DNA from: Bacteroidota bacterium
GTDB taxonomy: Bacteria; Bacteroidota; Bacteroidia; Chitinophagales; Chitinophagaceae
Length of the DNA stretch: 64,000 nt
Direction of reading: 5' to 3'
Assembly: GCA_025363385.1 (NCBI GenBank)
Contig: JANYEA010000032.1
Coordinates: 62,001 to 126,000 of the forward strand
A program made the position numbers and the translations under genes. Shown here piece after piece: positions 1-9,508 of the stretch. How positions within the stretch are numbered: position 1 is the first letter of the stretch; every line of letters begins with the position of its first letter. Below the pieces are notes generated by a model that was not told the DNA's origin, made no database searches, and saw only the letters and a list, made by a program, of their open reading frames with translations.

Positions 1-126
1 GCAGGTGAAATTCCTACCGTTTCTCAAGTTGTTCAATCGGGTGATTTTCAATTTACTGTTTTAGAACTTGAAAAACACAGAATCAATAAAGTTAAAATAA
101 CCATTAAGCCACAGCTAACAGACTAG
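1..126 (+). CDS. gldE: C-terminal end of a CorC/CBS-type protein, probably gliding motility protein GldE (truncated by window edge)
   Basis: Frame 1 reads AGEIPTVSQVVQSGDFQFTVLELEKHRINKVKITIKPQLTD*, a CorC_HlyC-domain ending, directly upstream of gldD. Confidence 0.6.
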   Translation, partial: AGEIPTVSQVVQSGDFQFTVLELEKHRINKVKITIKPQLTD

Positions 127-137
127 ACCCAGCAATA

Positions 138-767
138 ATGACGAAGTTTTTAATTTATATTAAAAAAGATTTTTTTGGAAAGTGGCTATCGGGTTTCTAT
201 GGATTCGCAATTTTATTTTTGATAGCATCCTGTAATAGTAATTTCACTGCTAAACCACAAGGCTATTTTAGTATTGATTTTCCGAAACACGAGTACCAGA
301 CTTTCAACCAACCCGGTTATCCCTATACTTTTGAATACCCCGTATATGCAAAAGTATTAAAAGATAGTACTTTTTTTGGAGGAACTACAGAGAACCCCTG
401 GTGGATCAATATTGACTTCCCACAATTTGCCGGTAGAATTTATGTGAGCTATAAAGAGATTGGAAAAAACAAGTTTGATACCCTTATAAAACACGCATAT
501 ATTCTTACAGGAAAACATAGCTCTAAAGCTTACTCAATAGACGACTCATTAATTAATACTTCGAACCAGGTTCACGGAATGTTTTTTTCGGTAGGTGGGG
601 ATGTGGCTACTTCCAATCAATTTTACTTAACAGATTCTACCAAGCATTTTTTAAGAGGGGCGCTTTATTTTGATGCTACTCCTAATGCAGACTCTTTAGG
701 AATTGTGAACCAGTTTTTAATGCAAGACGTAAAACATTTGATCAACACATTCAAGTGGCGGAATTAA
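138..767 (+). CDS. gldD: Gliding motility lipoprotein GldD
   Basis: Lipobox-like LIASC, then PQGYFSIDFPKHEYQTFNQPGYPYTFEYPVYA typical of GldD; follows gldE-like end. Confidence 0.85.
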   Translation: MTKFLIYIKKDFFGKWLSGFYGFAILFLIASCNSNFTAKPQGYFSIDFPKHEYQTFNQPGYPYTFEYPVYAKVLKDSTFFGGTTENPWWINIDFPQFAGRIYVSYKEIGKNKFDTLIKHAYILTGKHSSKAYSIDDSLINTSNQVHGMFFSVGGDVATSNQFYLTDSTKHFLRGALYFDATPNADSLGIVNQFLMQDVKHLINTFKWRN

Positions 768-817
768 TTTTTTGATAGTAGTTTTAACCTTGAAAAAGAA
801 TACAGAATAAAGTAGTT

Positions 818-1405
818 ATGATAGCAATTGACAATGTATTGGTAAGTGAAGAGATTATTGAAGAGCAATTTGTGTGCGACTTAAATAAGTGCAAAGGAGG
901 ATGCTGTGAAGACGGTGACGCCGGAGCACCTATGGAAAAATGGGAATTGGAAAAGTTGAATGAATATTACGAAGTGATTAAACCCTATATGACCCCTGAA
1001 GGCATTAAGGAAATTAATAAGCAAGGAAAATATTTATACGACCAAGAATTTGGATGGGTAACTCCTACCATTGATGGAACTATCTGTGCTTATGGTTATA
1101 GAGATAAATACGATATTATTAAATGTAGTATTGAAGATGCTTATAACGACGGAAAACTCGATTGGAAAAAACCCATTAGCTGTCATTTATTTCCTATTCG
1201 AATTAAAAAAAGTAAACGCGATCCGGAAATGGAATATGTAAACTACGAGCCTAGGGAAGATCTATGTGCTGCAGCTTGTAGTTTTGGCAAAAAATTAAAA
1301 ATGCCAGTGTATGTGTTTTTAAAAGAATCCATTACTAGAAAATACGGAGCAGAATTCTATGAAGCTCTTGAAGCAACTGCCAAAGAAATGAACAAAAAGA
1401 AATAA
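818..1405 (+). CDS. DUF3109 family protein
   Basis: Cys-rich N-terminus CDLNKCKGGCCEDGDAGAP and CHLFPIRI motif typical of DUF3109. Confidence 0.8.
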   Translation: MIAIDNVLVSEEIIEEQFVCDLNKCKGGCCEDGDAGAPMEKWELEKLNEYYEVIKPYMTPEGIKEINKQGKYLYDQEFGWVTPTIDGTICAYGYRDKYDIIKCSIEDAYNDGKLDWKKPISCHLFPIRIKKSKRDPEMEYVNYEPREDLCAAACSFGKKLKMPVYVFLKESITRKYGAEFYEALEATAKEMNKKK

Positions 1406-1413
1406 GTAGACAA

Positions 1414-2802
1414 ATGAAAGATAACGCCGCATCATTTATTGCAAAAAGTACTATTAAAGCAGCTGATCTGGATCATCGCAGAAAGATCAATTTTAATATT
1501 AGCAAATACAATGCGGTTGTGCCTATTGGCAAGCAACAATTTTCTGACAATATGCTTGCCCGTGAAATTGCTAAAAATAAAAAATGGGATGCAATAGAGC
1601 ACCTGGATAAGCACCTCGAAAATTTTGAAAAAAGAATTACTGCGCGCGGGGCTAAAGTAATTTGGGCTGAAAATGCAGAAGAAGCGTTAGAGGAAATTGG
1701 AAAAATTTGTCAGGAAAAAAACTGTAAGACCCTTGTGAAAAGCAAGAGCATGGTTACAGAAGAAATTCATTTAAACCATTATCTGGAGTCAATTGGTATT
1801 GATAGTGTTGAAACAGATTTAGGCGAATATATTCAACAATTAGATGGTGAACCACCTTATCATATTGTTACCCCTGCCATGCACAAGAGCAAAGAAGATG
1901 TAGCAAAATTGTTTGCAGATAAATTGGGTACACCAGGTGGACTTTCACCCGAAGAATTAACTCAGGTAGCCAGAATTAAATTACGTGAAAAATATGTGCA
2001 GGCAGAAGTTGGTGTAACAGGAGCCAACTTTTTGTTGGCAGATATTGGTGCCATTGCCATTACCGAAAATGAGGGAAATGCTCGTTTAAGTTGCGCTTTT
2101 CCCAAAACACATATTGTAGTGGTGGGTATTGAAAAAATGCTTCCTTCTATACATGATCTTCCATTATTCTGGCCATTACTTTCTACTTATGGAACTGGTC
2201 AGCGTGTTACGGTTTATAACACCATTGTAACTGGTCCCAAACAAGCAAGTGAATCGGATGGCCCGGAAGAAATGTATGTGATCTTATTAGATAATGGTCG
2301 CACTAATTTATTAGCAAACCCTATCACCAGAGAAGCCTTATACTGTATTCGTTGTGGTGCCTGTTTAAATGCTTGTCCGGTGTACAAAAATATTGGCGGC
2401 CATTCTTACGAAACAACCTATAGCGGTCCAATTGGAAAAGTAATAACACCCCATTTACAAGGAATGGAAGAGTATAAACATTTAAGCTACGCTTCTTCTT
2501 TGTGTGGTAATTGTACAGAGGTTTGTCCGGTTAGAATTAATCTGCACGAGCTACTTTTAGAGAATAGGCATGAAGCAGTAGTTGGCGGTAGTAGTAGTAT
2601 TGCAGAACGCATTGCCTGGAAGGTTTGGAAAACAGCTAGCTTAAATAGAACATTGATGAATATGGGGAATGGGAAATTAAAGAACTGGATGGTGAATAAG
2701 ATATTCAAGGGATGGACAACGCATCGTTCTGAATTGGATTTCAGTGCTACAACTTTCAGCGAAATGTGGGAAGATCAGAAGGCCAATAAAAAGCAAGCTT
2801 AA
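1414..2802 (+). CDS. LutB-like iron-sulfur lactate utilization protein (LUD domain + 4Fe-4S)
   Basis: LUD-type N-terminal region and two Cys clusters CIRCGACLNACPVYK / CGNCTEVCPVRI. Confidence 0.85.
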   Translation: MKDNAASFIAKSTIKAADLDHRRKINFNISKYNAVVPIGKQQFSDNMLAREIAKNKKWDAIEHLDKHLENFEKRITARGAKVIWAENAEEALEEIGKICQEKNCKTLVKSKSMVTEEIHLNHYLESIGIDSVETDLGEYIQQLDGEPPYHIVTPAMHKSKEDVAKLFADKLGTPGGLSPEELTQVARIKLREKYVQAEVGVTGANFLLADIGAIAITENEGNARLSCAFPKTHIVVVGIEKMLPSIHDLPLFWPLLSTYGTGQRVTVYNTIVTGPKQASESDGPEEMYVILLDNGRTNLLANPITREALYCIRCGACLNACPVYKNIGGHSYETTYSGPIGKVITPHLQGMEEYKHLSYASSLCGNCTEVCPVRINLHELLLENRHEAVVGGSSSIAERIAWKVWKTASLNRTLMNMGNGKLKNWMVNKIFKGWTTHRSELDFSATTFSEMWEDQKANKKQA

Positions 2803-2817
2803 CCAATCAATACCTCT

Positions 2818-4116
2818 GTGTTATTAATTTACAGTCCGATCTCCAGCACTAGACTGGATTATATTTGTACAACACTTTTTAATAAAGAAGTATCTGTTAC
2901 TTCTGATAAGACTGTATTCCTGAATAGTACAACAGCCAAAATCAATTACTCTGAGGAGAAGATTTTGGAACACGATTTTAGAATAATACCAACAGGGCTT
3001 TTATTTCAAAAAAATATCCAAGACCAACAAATAGAATGTTTTGAATGGAATGGACTTACCAGATTTTTCAAAACAGAATCAGCAGATTTACCATTTGATT
3101 TTTTTTCTGCAGCATTTTATTTGATTTCCCGTTACGAAGAATGGCTGCCCTTTTTGCCAGATCAATATGGCCGATTTGATCATACGAATAGCCTGGCGTA
3201 CAAAAATAATTTCCTGCACCTGCCCCTAGTTCAATTATGGTTAGTGGAATTAGAGAAAATATTACAGGAATATTATCCAAACTATTCTTTGCCGAAAAGA
3301 AACTTCTCATTTGTACCAACTTACGATGTGGATATTGCATTTAGTTATTTGCACCAGCCATTTTTTAAAAACCTGCTTGGGTTTTATAGAGACTTGCTCA
3401 CTGCAAAATTTGAAAGTTTTGTAGAAAGAGGAAATGTGTATTCGGGTTATCAAAAAGACCCTTATGATCAATTTGATTTTATAGATGCGTTGAATGACCA
3501 ATACAAATTGTCCGCTATCTATTTTTTTCTATTGGCAGAAAAAAGAAAAGGAGTAGACAAAAATATACACCCTTCTAAAAAAGCACTCCAAGAACTCATA
3601 AAAAAAACCGCCCTAAAATATCAAACCGGGATCCACCCCTCCTGGCAAACTGCTGAAGAGAATACTTTACTGAAGAAGGAAATAAATACCCTATCAAAAT
3701 TAACCAATCAAATAGTAACTATTTCTAGGCAGCACTATTTAAAAATGACAATACCTGAAACCTACCCTAAGCTGATTGGTGCTGGTATAAAAAAAGAGTA
3801 TACCCTGGGATACGGCACCAGTAATGGTTTCAGGGCTTCTTATGCTATTCCGTTTTATTGGTATGATCTTAAAAATGATCGGGTAACAGATCTGGAGATT
3901 CATCCTTTTTGTTATATGGACGCCAACAGTATATTTGAATTGAGGTTGCCGGTGTATGAAGCAAAAAGTGAGTTGCAGGAATTATGGAATCAAACAAAAA
4001 AAGTGCATGGAGATATGGTTTGCATTTTTCACAATCATTTTTTAACTGATCAGCCTGAGTGGGCAGAATGGAAAAAAATGTATGTAGATTTTTTGAATGA
4101 AAATTTTGCGTGCTAA
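2818..4116 (+). CDS. Polysaccharide deacetylase family protein (GTG start)
   Basis: FVPTYDVDIAF motif, TGIHPSWQT and C-terminal FHNH typical of Bacteroidetes NodB-like proteins. Confidence 0.7.
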   Translation: MLLIYSPISSTRLDYICTTLFNKEVSVTSDKTVFLNSTTAKINYSEEKILEHDFRIIPTGLLFQKNIQDQQIECFEWNGLTRFFKTESADLPFDFFSAAFYLISRYEEWLPFLPDQYGRFDHTNSLAYKNNFLHLPLVQLWLVELEKILQEYYPNYSLPKRNFSFVPTYDVDIAFSYLHQPFFKNLLGFYRDLLTAKFESFVERGNVYSGYQKDPYDQFDFIDALNDQYKLSAIYFFLLAEKRKGVDKNIHPSKKALQELIKKTALKYQTGIHPSWQTAEENTLLKKEINTLSKLTNQIVTISRQHYLKMTIPETYPKLIGAGIKKEYTLGYGTSNGFRASYAIPFYWYDLKNDRVTDLEIHPFCYMDANSIFELRLPVYEAKSELQELWNQTKKVHGDMVCIFHNHFLTDQPEWAEWKKMYVDFLNENFAC

Positions 4117-5010
4117 TTATTTTAATGCCTTCAAACTCTTATTCACCAAGTAAACGCCTCCTAAAGTAATTAGAGATCCCAATATAATATTGATTGTGAG
4201 TTTTTCATTCATAATTACAGAACCCACCAAGATGGCTACAATCGGATTTACATAAGCGTAAAGTGAAGCGATACCAGGTTCGAGATTTTTCATCGAATAA
4301 ATAAATGCGATGAATGCGATGATAGAACCCGCAGAAACCAAATACGCAAGAGCCGCCCAAGTTTGTAAAGGAATGCTTCCAATTGGAATACTATCACCTG
4401 TTGCTAATACAATCAAGAACATTAAGAAGGAACTAATGAGCATCTGCCAGCCAGTAGCGTAGTATGGATTCATTTCTGTTTTCCTTCTAGCAATAAATAT
4501 AGTAGCCACAGCCCATGTAATCATGGCAATGATAGATAAGCTAACACCAATCCAAAATCCTTCCGAATGGTTGTGAAAAGCACTATCGTAAAACACCAAT
4601 GCAATTCCTGCAATTCCTAAAAACAATCCAATAAAAGTACCCCAGTTAATTTTATTGTTTTTATAGATTACCATCTCAATCACCACCACCGATAAAGGGT
4701 AAAGTGCTGCTATAAGCGCAGCCAATCCGCTGGGTATATAACGAAGTGCTAATGTGGCCAAACCATTCGACGAAACGAACATGAGTATGGCCATGATGGT
4801 TAACCAGCGCAATTGTTTCAGGGTGGGAAGGGGCAAACCTTTGAACAGAAAAAAACAAACATAAATAATACCCCCTGTAAATTGACGAATAGAAGCTACT
4901 TCAAAAGCGGGTGTCTTTTGCACACCAATCTTACTCACCACCCAGGTAGTACCCCAGACAAGGCTGGTGATCAATAATGCGATATATGCTTTTTGTTTGT
5001 TCGCTGCCAT
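4117..5010 (-). CDS. EamA/DMT family transporter
   Basis: Ten hydrophobic segments, LVWGTTWVVSKIGV and VGSVIMNEKLT motifs. Confidence 0.85.
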   Translation of the reverse strand: MAANKQKAYIALLITSLVWGTTWVVSKIGVQKTPAFEVASIRQFTGGIIYVCFFLFKGLPLPTLKQLRWLTIMAILMFVSSNGLATLALRYIPSGLAALIAALYPLSVVVIEMVIYKNNKINWGTFIGLFLGIAGIALVFYDSAFHNHSEGFWIGVSLSIIAMITWAVATIFIARRKTEMNPYYATGWQMLISSFLMFLIVLATGDSIPIGSIPLQTWAALAYLVSAGSIIAFIAFIYSMKNLEPGIASLYAYVNPIVAILVGSVIMNEKLTINIILGSLITLGGVYLVNKSLKALK

Positions 5011-5026
5011 TTTAATTAGATCCGAA

Positions 5027-6520
5027 TTAATGCCTGAAATGGCGTAATCCGGTCATTACCATTGCAAGGTTATTTTGCACGCAATATTCAATACTGTCTT
5101 TGTCTCTTACTGAGCCACCAGGTTGTATAAACGCCTCCATTCCAGATTCGTGTGCAATTTGAACACAGTCGTTAAACGGAAAAAATGCATCACTAGCCAA
5201 TACCGCACCCTTCAAATCAAATTTAAATTGATGCGCTTTTTCAATTGCATGGCGTAATGCATCAATCCGGCTGGTTTGTCCACAACCCTTACCTACTAGT
5301 TGTTTGTTCTTGATCAACGCAATAGCATTGCTCTTTAAATGTTTACAAACGATATTGGCAAAAATGAGATTTTCTTTTTCTTCGTCTGTTGTAGCGCGAC
5401 CACCTACTTCATCCCATTTGCTAAAGTTTCCTTCGTCTGTACCTTGCTCTAAAATACCATTCAATAAAGATTTGGAAGGTGCTTTTATCGCAGCGCCATC
5501 TGCTTTCAATTCTAATAAAATGCGATTCTTTTTAGTTTTTAAAACGGCTAATGCATCTTCATTAAATGCAGGAGCGATCAATACTTCAAAGAAAATTTCA
5601 TTGATGGCATCAGCAGTTACTTTGTCGATGTTACCATTACAAACCAATACACCACCGAAAGCACTTTCAGGATCTCCGGCTAAAGCAGCATCCCAGCTTT
5701 CTTTTATTGATGGTCGTTCTGCAATACCACATACATTGGTATGCTTGATGATGCCAAATACTTTATGAGAAGATGCGCTGAATTCTTTGATTAACTGCAC
5801 TGCAGCGTCTACATCCACAAGATTATTATAAGAAAGTTCTTTACCATTTAATTGGGTAAAGAGTTGTGTAAGATCGCCATGAAATACGGCAGACTGGTGA
5901 GGGTTTTCGCCATAACGTAAAGCCTGACTAATTCCTGGATTAAAATAATTGCTAATGGCAATGTCGTATTGCATCACTACTTCAAAAGCTTTAGCAGCAT
6001 AAGCCCTACGTTGCTCAATACTTGTTTCACCTTTCTGGTTTTTTAATAATTTTTCCAATGAAGCGTAATCATCTTTAGCTGCAATCACCACTAAATCTTT
6101 GAAGTTCTTTGCAGCAGCACGTATCATGGAAGGTCCACCAATATCTATTTTTTCAATGATCAGTTTTTCTTCAGAAGTAGTGCGAAGGGTTTCTTCAAAA
6201 GGATATAGATCAACAATTACCAGATCAATTTCCGGGATCTTGTATTCTTTCATTTCAACCAGATCCTGTGGTTCGTATCTTCTTCCAAGAATGCCACCGA
6301 AAATGGCTGGATGCAATGTTTTAACACGTCCACCCAAGATCGACGGGTAAGTGGTTAAGCTTTCAACGGCTACACATGTAATGCCAAGGTCTTCTAGGAA
6401 TTTCTGAGTACCACCTGTTGAATAGATGGTAATTCCTAATTCCTGTAATTGTTTGGCAATAGGTTCTAGTCCGTCTTTATAAAAAACGGAGATAAGTGCA
6501 GATTGAATTTTTTTTTGCAT
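5027..6520 (-). CDS. purH: Bifunctional AICAR formyltransferase/IMP cyclohydrolase PurH
   Basis: MQKKIQSALISVFYKDGLEPIAKQLQELGITIYSTGGTQKFLEDLG...; start chosen at the Met of MQKKIQ, not the ORF-track start at 6658. Confidence 0.95.
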   Translation of the reverse strand: MQKKIQSALISVFYKDGLEPIAKQLQELGITIYSTGGTQKFLEDLGITCVAVESLTTYPSILGGRVKTLHPAIFGGILGRRYEPQDLVEMKEYKIPEIDLVIVDLYPFEETLRTTSEEKLIIEKIDIGGPSMIRAAAKNFKDLVVIAAKDDYASLEKLLKNQKGETSIEQRRAYAAKAFEVVMQYDIAISNYFNPGISQALRYGENPHQSAVFHGDLTQLFTQLNGKELSYNNLVDVDAAVQLIKEFSASSHKVFGIIKHTNVCGIAERPSIKESWDAALAGDPESAFGGVLVCNGNIDKVTADAINEIFFEVLIAPAFNEDALAVLKTKKNRILLELKADGAAIKAPSKSLLNGILEQGTDEGNFSKWDEVGGRATTDEEKENLIFANIVCKHLKSNAIALIKNKQLVGKGCGQTSRIDALRHAIEKAHQFKFDLKGAVLASDAFFPFNDCVQIAHESGMEAFIQPGGSVRDKDSIEYCVQNNLAMVMTGLRHFRH

Positions 6521-6596
6521 GATAAATTTTCTTAACCTGTTATGGTCGATGATAATTTCCCTTAGGGCTTCATTTGAAGCCGCAAATATATAAAAA

Positions 6597-8207
6597 TTAA
6601 AAAAAAGCATGGGATCTAATAAACACCCAGACGAAAATAATACCAAAAACTGCCACAAAGCCCTTTGTATTCTTTTGTAATAACCATATTAATAATGAGG
6701 CAATTAGAAGGTATAATAATATGGTTTCTGGAATATCGATAGATATATTTTTAGTGAGTGCAAATGGAATTCGATTGGTTCTTTCAATGATCCCATTCAT
6801 TTGAGCTATTAAGTAACCAGTTATTGTACCAACCCATTTTAAAAGCAGGGGTATAGGGCTAACCAGTAGCAACAGTAATTCGGCATATAAAATAATACCA
6901 GATAACGGAACCACTAAAAAATTAGTAAATAGAAAAAGATTGGGGAACTGATGAAATTGATACAGTACAATGGGAAGGGTTAAAATTTGTGCAGAGATAG
7001 TGATGCTATTTATCTGCCAAACCAATTGAAGTATTTTATTTTTAAAATGGAACCATTGCTCAATATATCTACTAAATAAAACAATGCCCAATACAGCAGT
7101 ATAGGATAATTGAAAACCAATATCCCATAATAAGAATGGATTGTATAGCAACAAAAAAAATGCAGAAGCGGCAATCGTATTCAGGGTATAGTTTTTATAA
7201 CCTAGGCTTTTACTGAATAATAAAAAAGAAAAACCAACTGCCGATCTTAGAATGGCAGCAGCACCTCCTGTGATAAAACTAAAACCCCACAATACTAAAA
7301 GAATCAAGAAAGTACGAATATGGTTATTCCATTTTTTTTGACCAATCGGTTGCAGCAATTGTATGAGCAGGCCGTAAATCATTGCAAGGTGTAACCCACT
7401 GATCGCAATGATATGAACCACACCTGTATTGCTATAAGATTGAACCATTGATCTATCCAGGTCTTCTTTGTAGCCAATAAGCAAAGCTTCAGCTACAGAC
7501 TGTTCTGCCTGTTTTGGAATAGCCTCTTTTAAAATTTGTAAAATAGTATTTCTTGTTTTGTACAAATAAAATTTGAGTGAAGAGGTCGCTTTTTTGTATT
7601 GGATAAATCCTGCATCAGGCAGATACACTTGAAAAAAGATCTGTTGAAAAGAGCAGTACCTGATATAGTTAAATTTATCATTATTAAAATGGTTACTGAT
7701 TTGTTGAATCTGTTCCTGAAACTTAATTTCATCGCCAGTATTCAATTGTAAAGCTGTGCTATCGTTTTTAATATAGAGGAGTATATTCGATTTTGCTTCC
7801 ATCCATTTACCCAGATGTTTAACAGAAACCACTGTGGCCAGGGCCTTCCAGGTTTTTCTTTTTTTTATGAGTGGTTCTTGAATAATGGCAATGATCGTAT
7901 CATTTTTATTATAATGATAGCCGAGCCAGTCTGCTTTTTTTCTAAGATCTTGTTGGTTATAAATTCCTATCCCAAAAACGAATAGTAATAATTGAATGGA
8001 AATACCTGCCATTGGCATCCATGCAAATTTTTGATCAGTTGAAAAAAAATAAAACACCAATAAAAAAAGCAATGAACAAGTGGCTATTTTTTGTAACAGA
8101 TCAATGGGTAGATTGTATTGGTAGGCAACTAAAAGCCCTGTTGAAAAGGGAATCAACAAACGAAGAAATGGAATGCTTTGCCAACTATTTTTTTGCTGCA
8201 ATGGCAT
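6597..8207 (-). CDS. comEC: ComEC/Rec2 family competence membrane protein
   Basis: VVHIIAISGLHLAMIYGLL and TGGAAAILRSAVGFSF competence-domain motifs. Confidence 0.85.
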   Translation of the reverse strand: MPLQQKNSWQSIPFLRLLIPFSTGLLVAYQYNLPIDLLQKIATCSLLFLLVFYFFSTDQKFAWMPMAGISIQLLLFVFGIGIYNQQDLRKKADWLGYHYNKNDTIIAIIQEPLIKKRKTWKALATVVSVKHLGKWMEAKSNILLYIKNDSTALQLNTGDEIKFQEQIQQISNHFNNDKFNYIRYCSFQQIFFQVYLPDAGFIQYKKATSSLKFYLYKTRNTILQILKEAIPKQAEQSVAEALLIGYKEDLDRSMVQSYSNTGVVHIIAISGLHLAMIYGLLIQLLQPIGQKKWNNHIRTFLILLVLWGFSFITGGAAAILRSAVGFSFLLFSKSLGYKNYTLNTIAASAFFLLLYNPFLLWDIGFQLSYTAVLGIVLFSRYIEQWFHFKNKILQLVWQINSITISAQILTLPIVLYQFHQFPNLFLFTNFLVVPLSGIILYAELLLLLVSPIPLLLKWVGTITGYLIAQMNGIIERTNRIPFALTKNISIDIPETILLYLLIASLLIWLLQKNTKGFVAVFGIIFVWVFIRSHAFF

Positions 8208-8220
8208 TTACTAACCTAAT

Positions 8221-8248
8221 AAAAAAGCCACACTAAAACTAGTATGGC
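8221..8248 (-). terminator. Rho-independent terminator downstream of carB C-half
   Basis: Minus strand hairpin GGCCATACTAGTTTTAGTGTGGC followed by TTTTTT. Confidence 0.6.
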
Positions 8249-8268
8249 CTTGAATTCGATAGTAAAAT

Positions 8269-9462
8269 TTATTTACTTAGGTTCATGCTTCTTTCCTTGT
8301 AAAGGGTACGGAAATAAGGATCCCGAAGGTCTTTGATAAAGCGGATGGCTTCACCTGTACTCTTCATTTCTGGTCCTAATTCTTTGTTTACGCCAGGGAA
8401 TTTATCGAAACTAAAAACGGGTTCTTTAATGGCGTATCCCTCTAATTTATTTTCCATCACAAAATCTGTAAGTTTCGCTTCACCCAACATTACTTTTGTG
8501 GCAATATTTAAATAAGGGATTTGATAAGCTTTCGCAATAAATGGAGTAGTTCTGGAAGCACGAGGGTTTGCTTCAATTACAAACACTTTATCTCCTTTGA
8601 TTGCAAATTGGATATTGATAAGTCCTTTGATCTTTAATGCACGCGCAATTTTCTCGCTATAATATTCCATGGTTTCCACAATCAACGGAGTTAGGTTAAA
8701 AGCAGGTAATACTGCATTACTATCTCCACTATGTATCCCTGCCGGCTCAATATGTTCCATTACACCCATGATATGAAAGTTCTCACCATCAAAAATGGCG
8801 TCGACCTCTGCTTCCTGACAACGATCTAAGAAATGATCAATCAAAATTTTATTTCCTGGAAGATGTTTTAATAAACTAATAACAGCTTTCTCAACATCTT
8901 CATCATTAATAACGATACGCATTCTTTGTCCGCCAATTACATAACTAGGGCGAACCAATACAGGATATCCCACTTTATTGGCAACTGCTACCGCTTCATC
9001 AGCATCTATAGCAGTACCATATTCAGGATAAGGAATATTGAGTTCTTTTAAAAGGTCGCTGAATCGACCACGATCTTCTGCCATATCCATGCTTTCAAAA
9101 GAGGTTCCCACAATTGGAATTCCAGTTTCGTGCAATTTTTTGGCCAATTTTAGGGCAGTTTGTCCGCCCAACTGTACAATAATCCCATCGGGTTTTTCCA
9201 GATCTATGATTTCTCTGAGATGTTCCCAAAATACAGGCTCGAAGTATAATTTATCGGCCATGTCGAAATCGGTAGAAACGGTTTCTGGATTACAGTTCAC
9301 CATGATCGCTTCAAAACCACATTCTTTGATGGCGAGTAAGCCATGTACGCAGCAATAATCGAATTCAATACCCTGACCAATCCTATTAGGGCCGCTACCT
9401 AATACAATGATTTTTTTCTTCTTTGAGGGGATTGATTCGTTTGAGTTTAAAGTTTGATTCAT
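8269..9462 (-). CDS. carB: Carbamoyl-phosphate synthase large subunit, C-terminal ATP-grasp half only
   Basis: KKIIVLGSGPNRIGQGIEFDYCCVHG...VMVNCNPETVSTDFD...; 397 aa, starts in the CarB interdomain linker and ends before any MGS domain. Confidence 0.85.
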   Translation of the reverse strand: MNQTLNSNESIPSKKKKIIVLGSGPNRIGQGIEFDYCCVHGLLAIKECGFEAIMVNCNPETVSTDFDMADKLYFEPVFWEHLREIIDLEKPDGIIVQLGGQTALKLAKKLHETGIPIVGTSFESMDMAEDRGRFSDLLKELNIPYPEYGTAIDADEAVAVANKVGYPVLVRPSYVIGGQRMRIVINDEDVEKAVISLLKHLPGNKILIDHFLDRCQEAEVDAIFDGENFHIMGVMEHIEPAGIHSGDSNAVLPAFNLTPLIVETMEYYSEKIARALKIKGLINIQFAIKGDKVFVIEANPRASRTTPFIAKAYQIPYLNIATKVMLGEAKLTDFVMENKLEGYAIKEPVFSFDKFPGVNKELGPEMKSTGEAIRFIKDLRDPYFRTLYKERSMNLSK

Positions 9463-9477
9463 TACCTAGAAATTGCG

Positions 9478-9485
9478 CAAAAATA
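9478..9485 (-). promoter_or_regulatory. Putative Bacteroidetes -7 box (TATTTTTG) upstream of carB C-half
   Basis: Minus strand TATTTTTG 16 nt upstream of the ATG, matching TAnnTTTG. Confidence 0.4.
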
Positions 9486-9508
9486 GGGGTATCAAAGAAA
9501 TTTAGTGG

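Noticed and set aside
1414-2802. Complete lutABC lactate utilisation operon
   Set aside because: Only a LutB-like gene is present; neighbours are DUF3109 and a polysaccharide deacetylase, so lactate utilisation is not assured.
5304-5768. 154-aa plus-strand ORF inside purH
   Set aside because: Fully antisense to the well-supported purH gene, composition typical of a shadow ORF, no recognisable domain.
6521-6658. 46-aa N-terminal extension of PurH in the ORF track
   Set aside because: PurH homology begins at MQKKIQSALISV; the extension runs into the 3' end of comEC and is hydrophobic nonsense.
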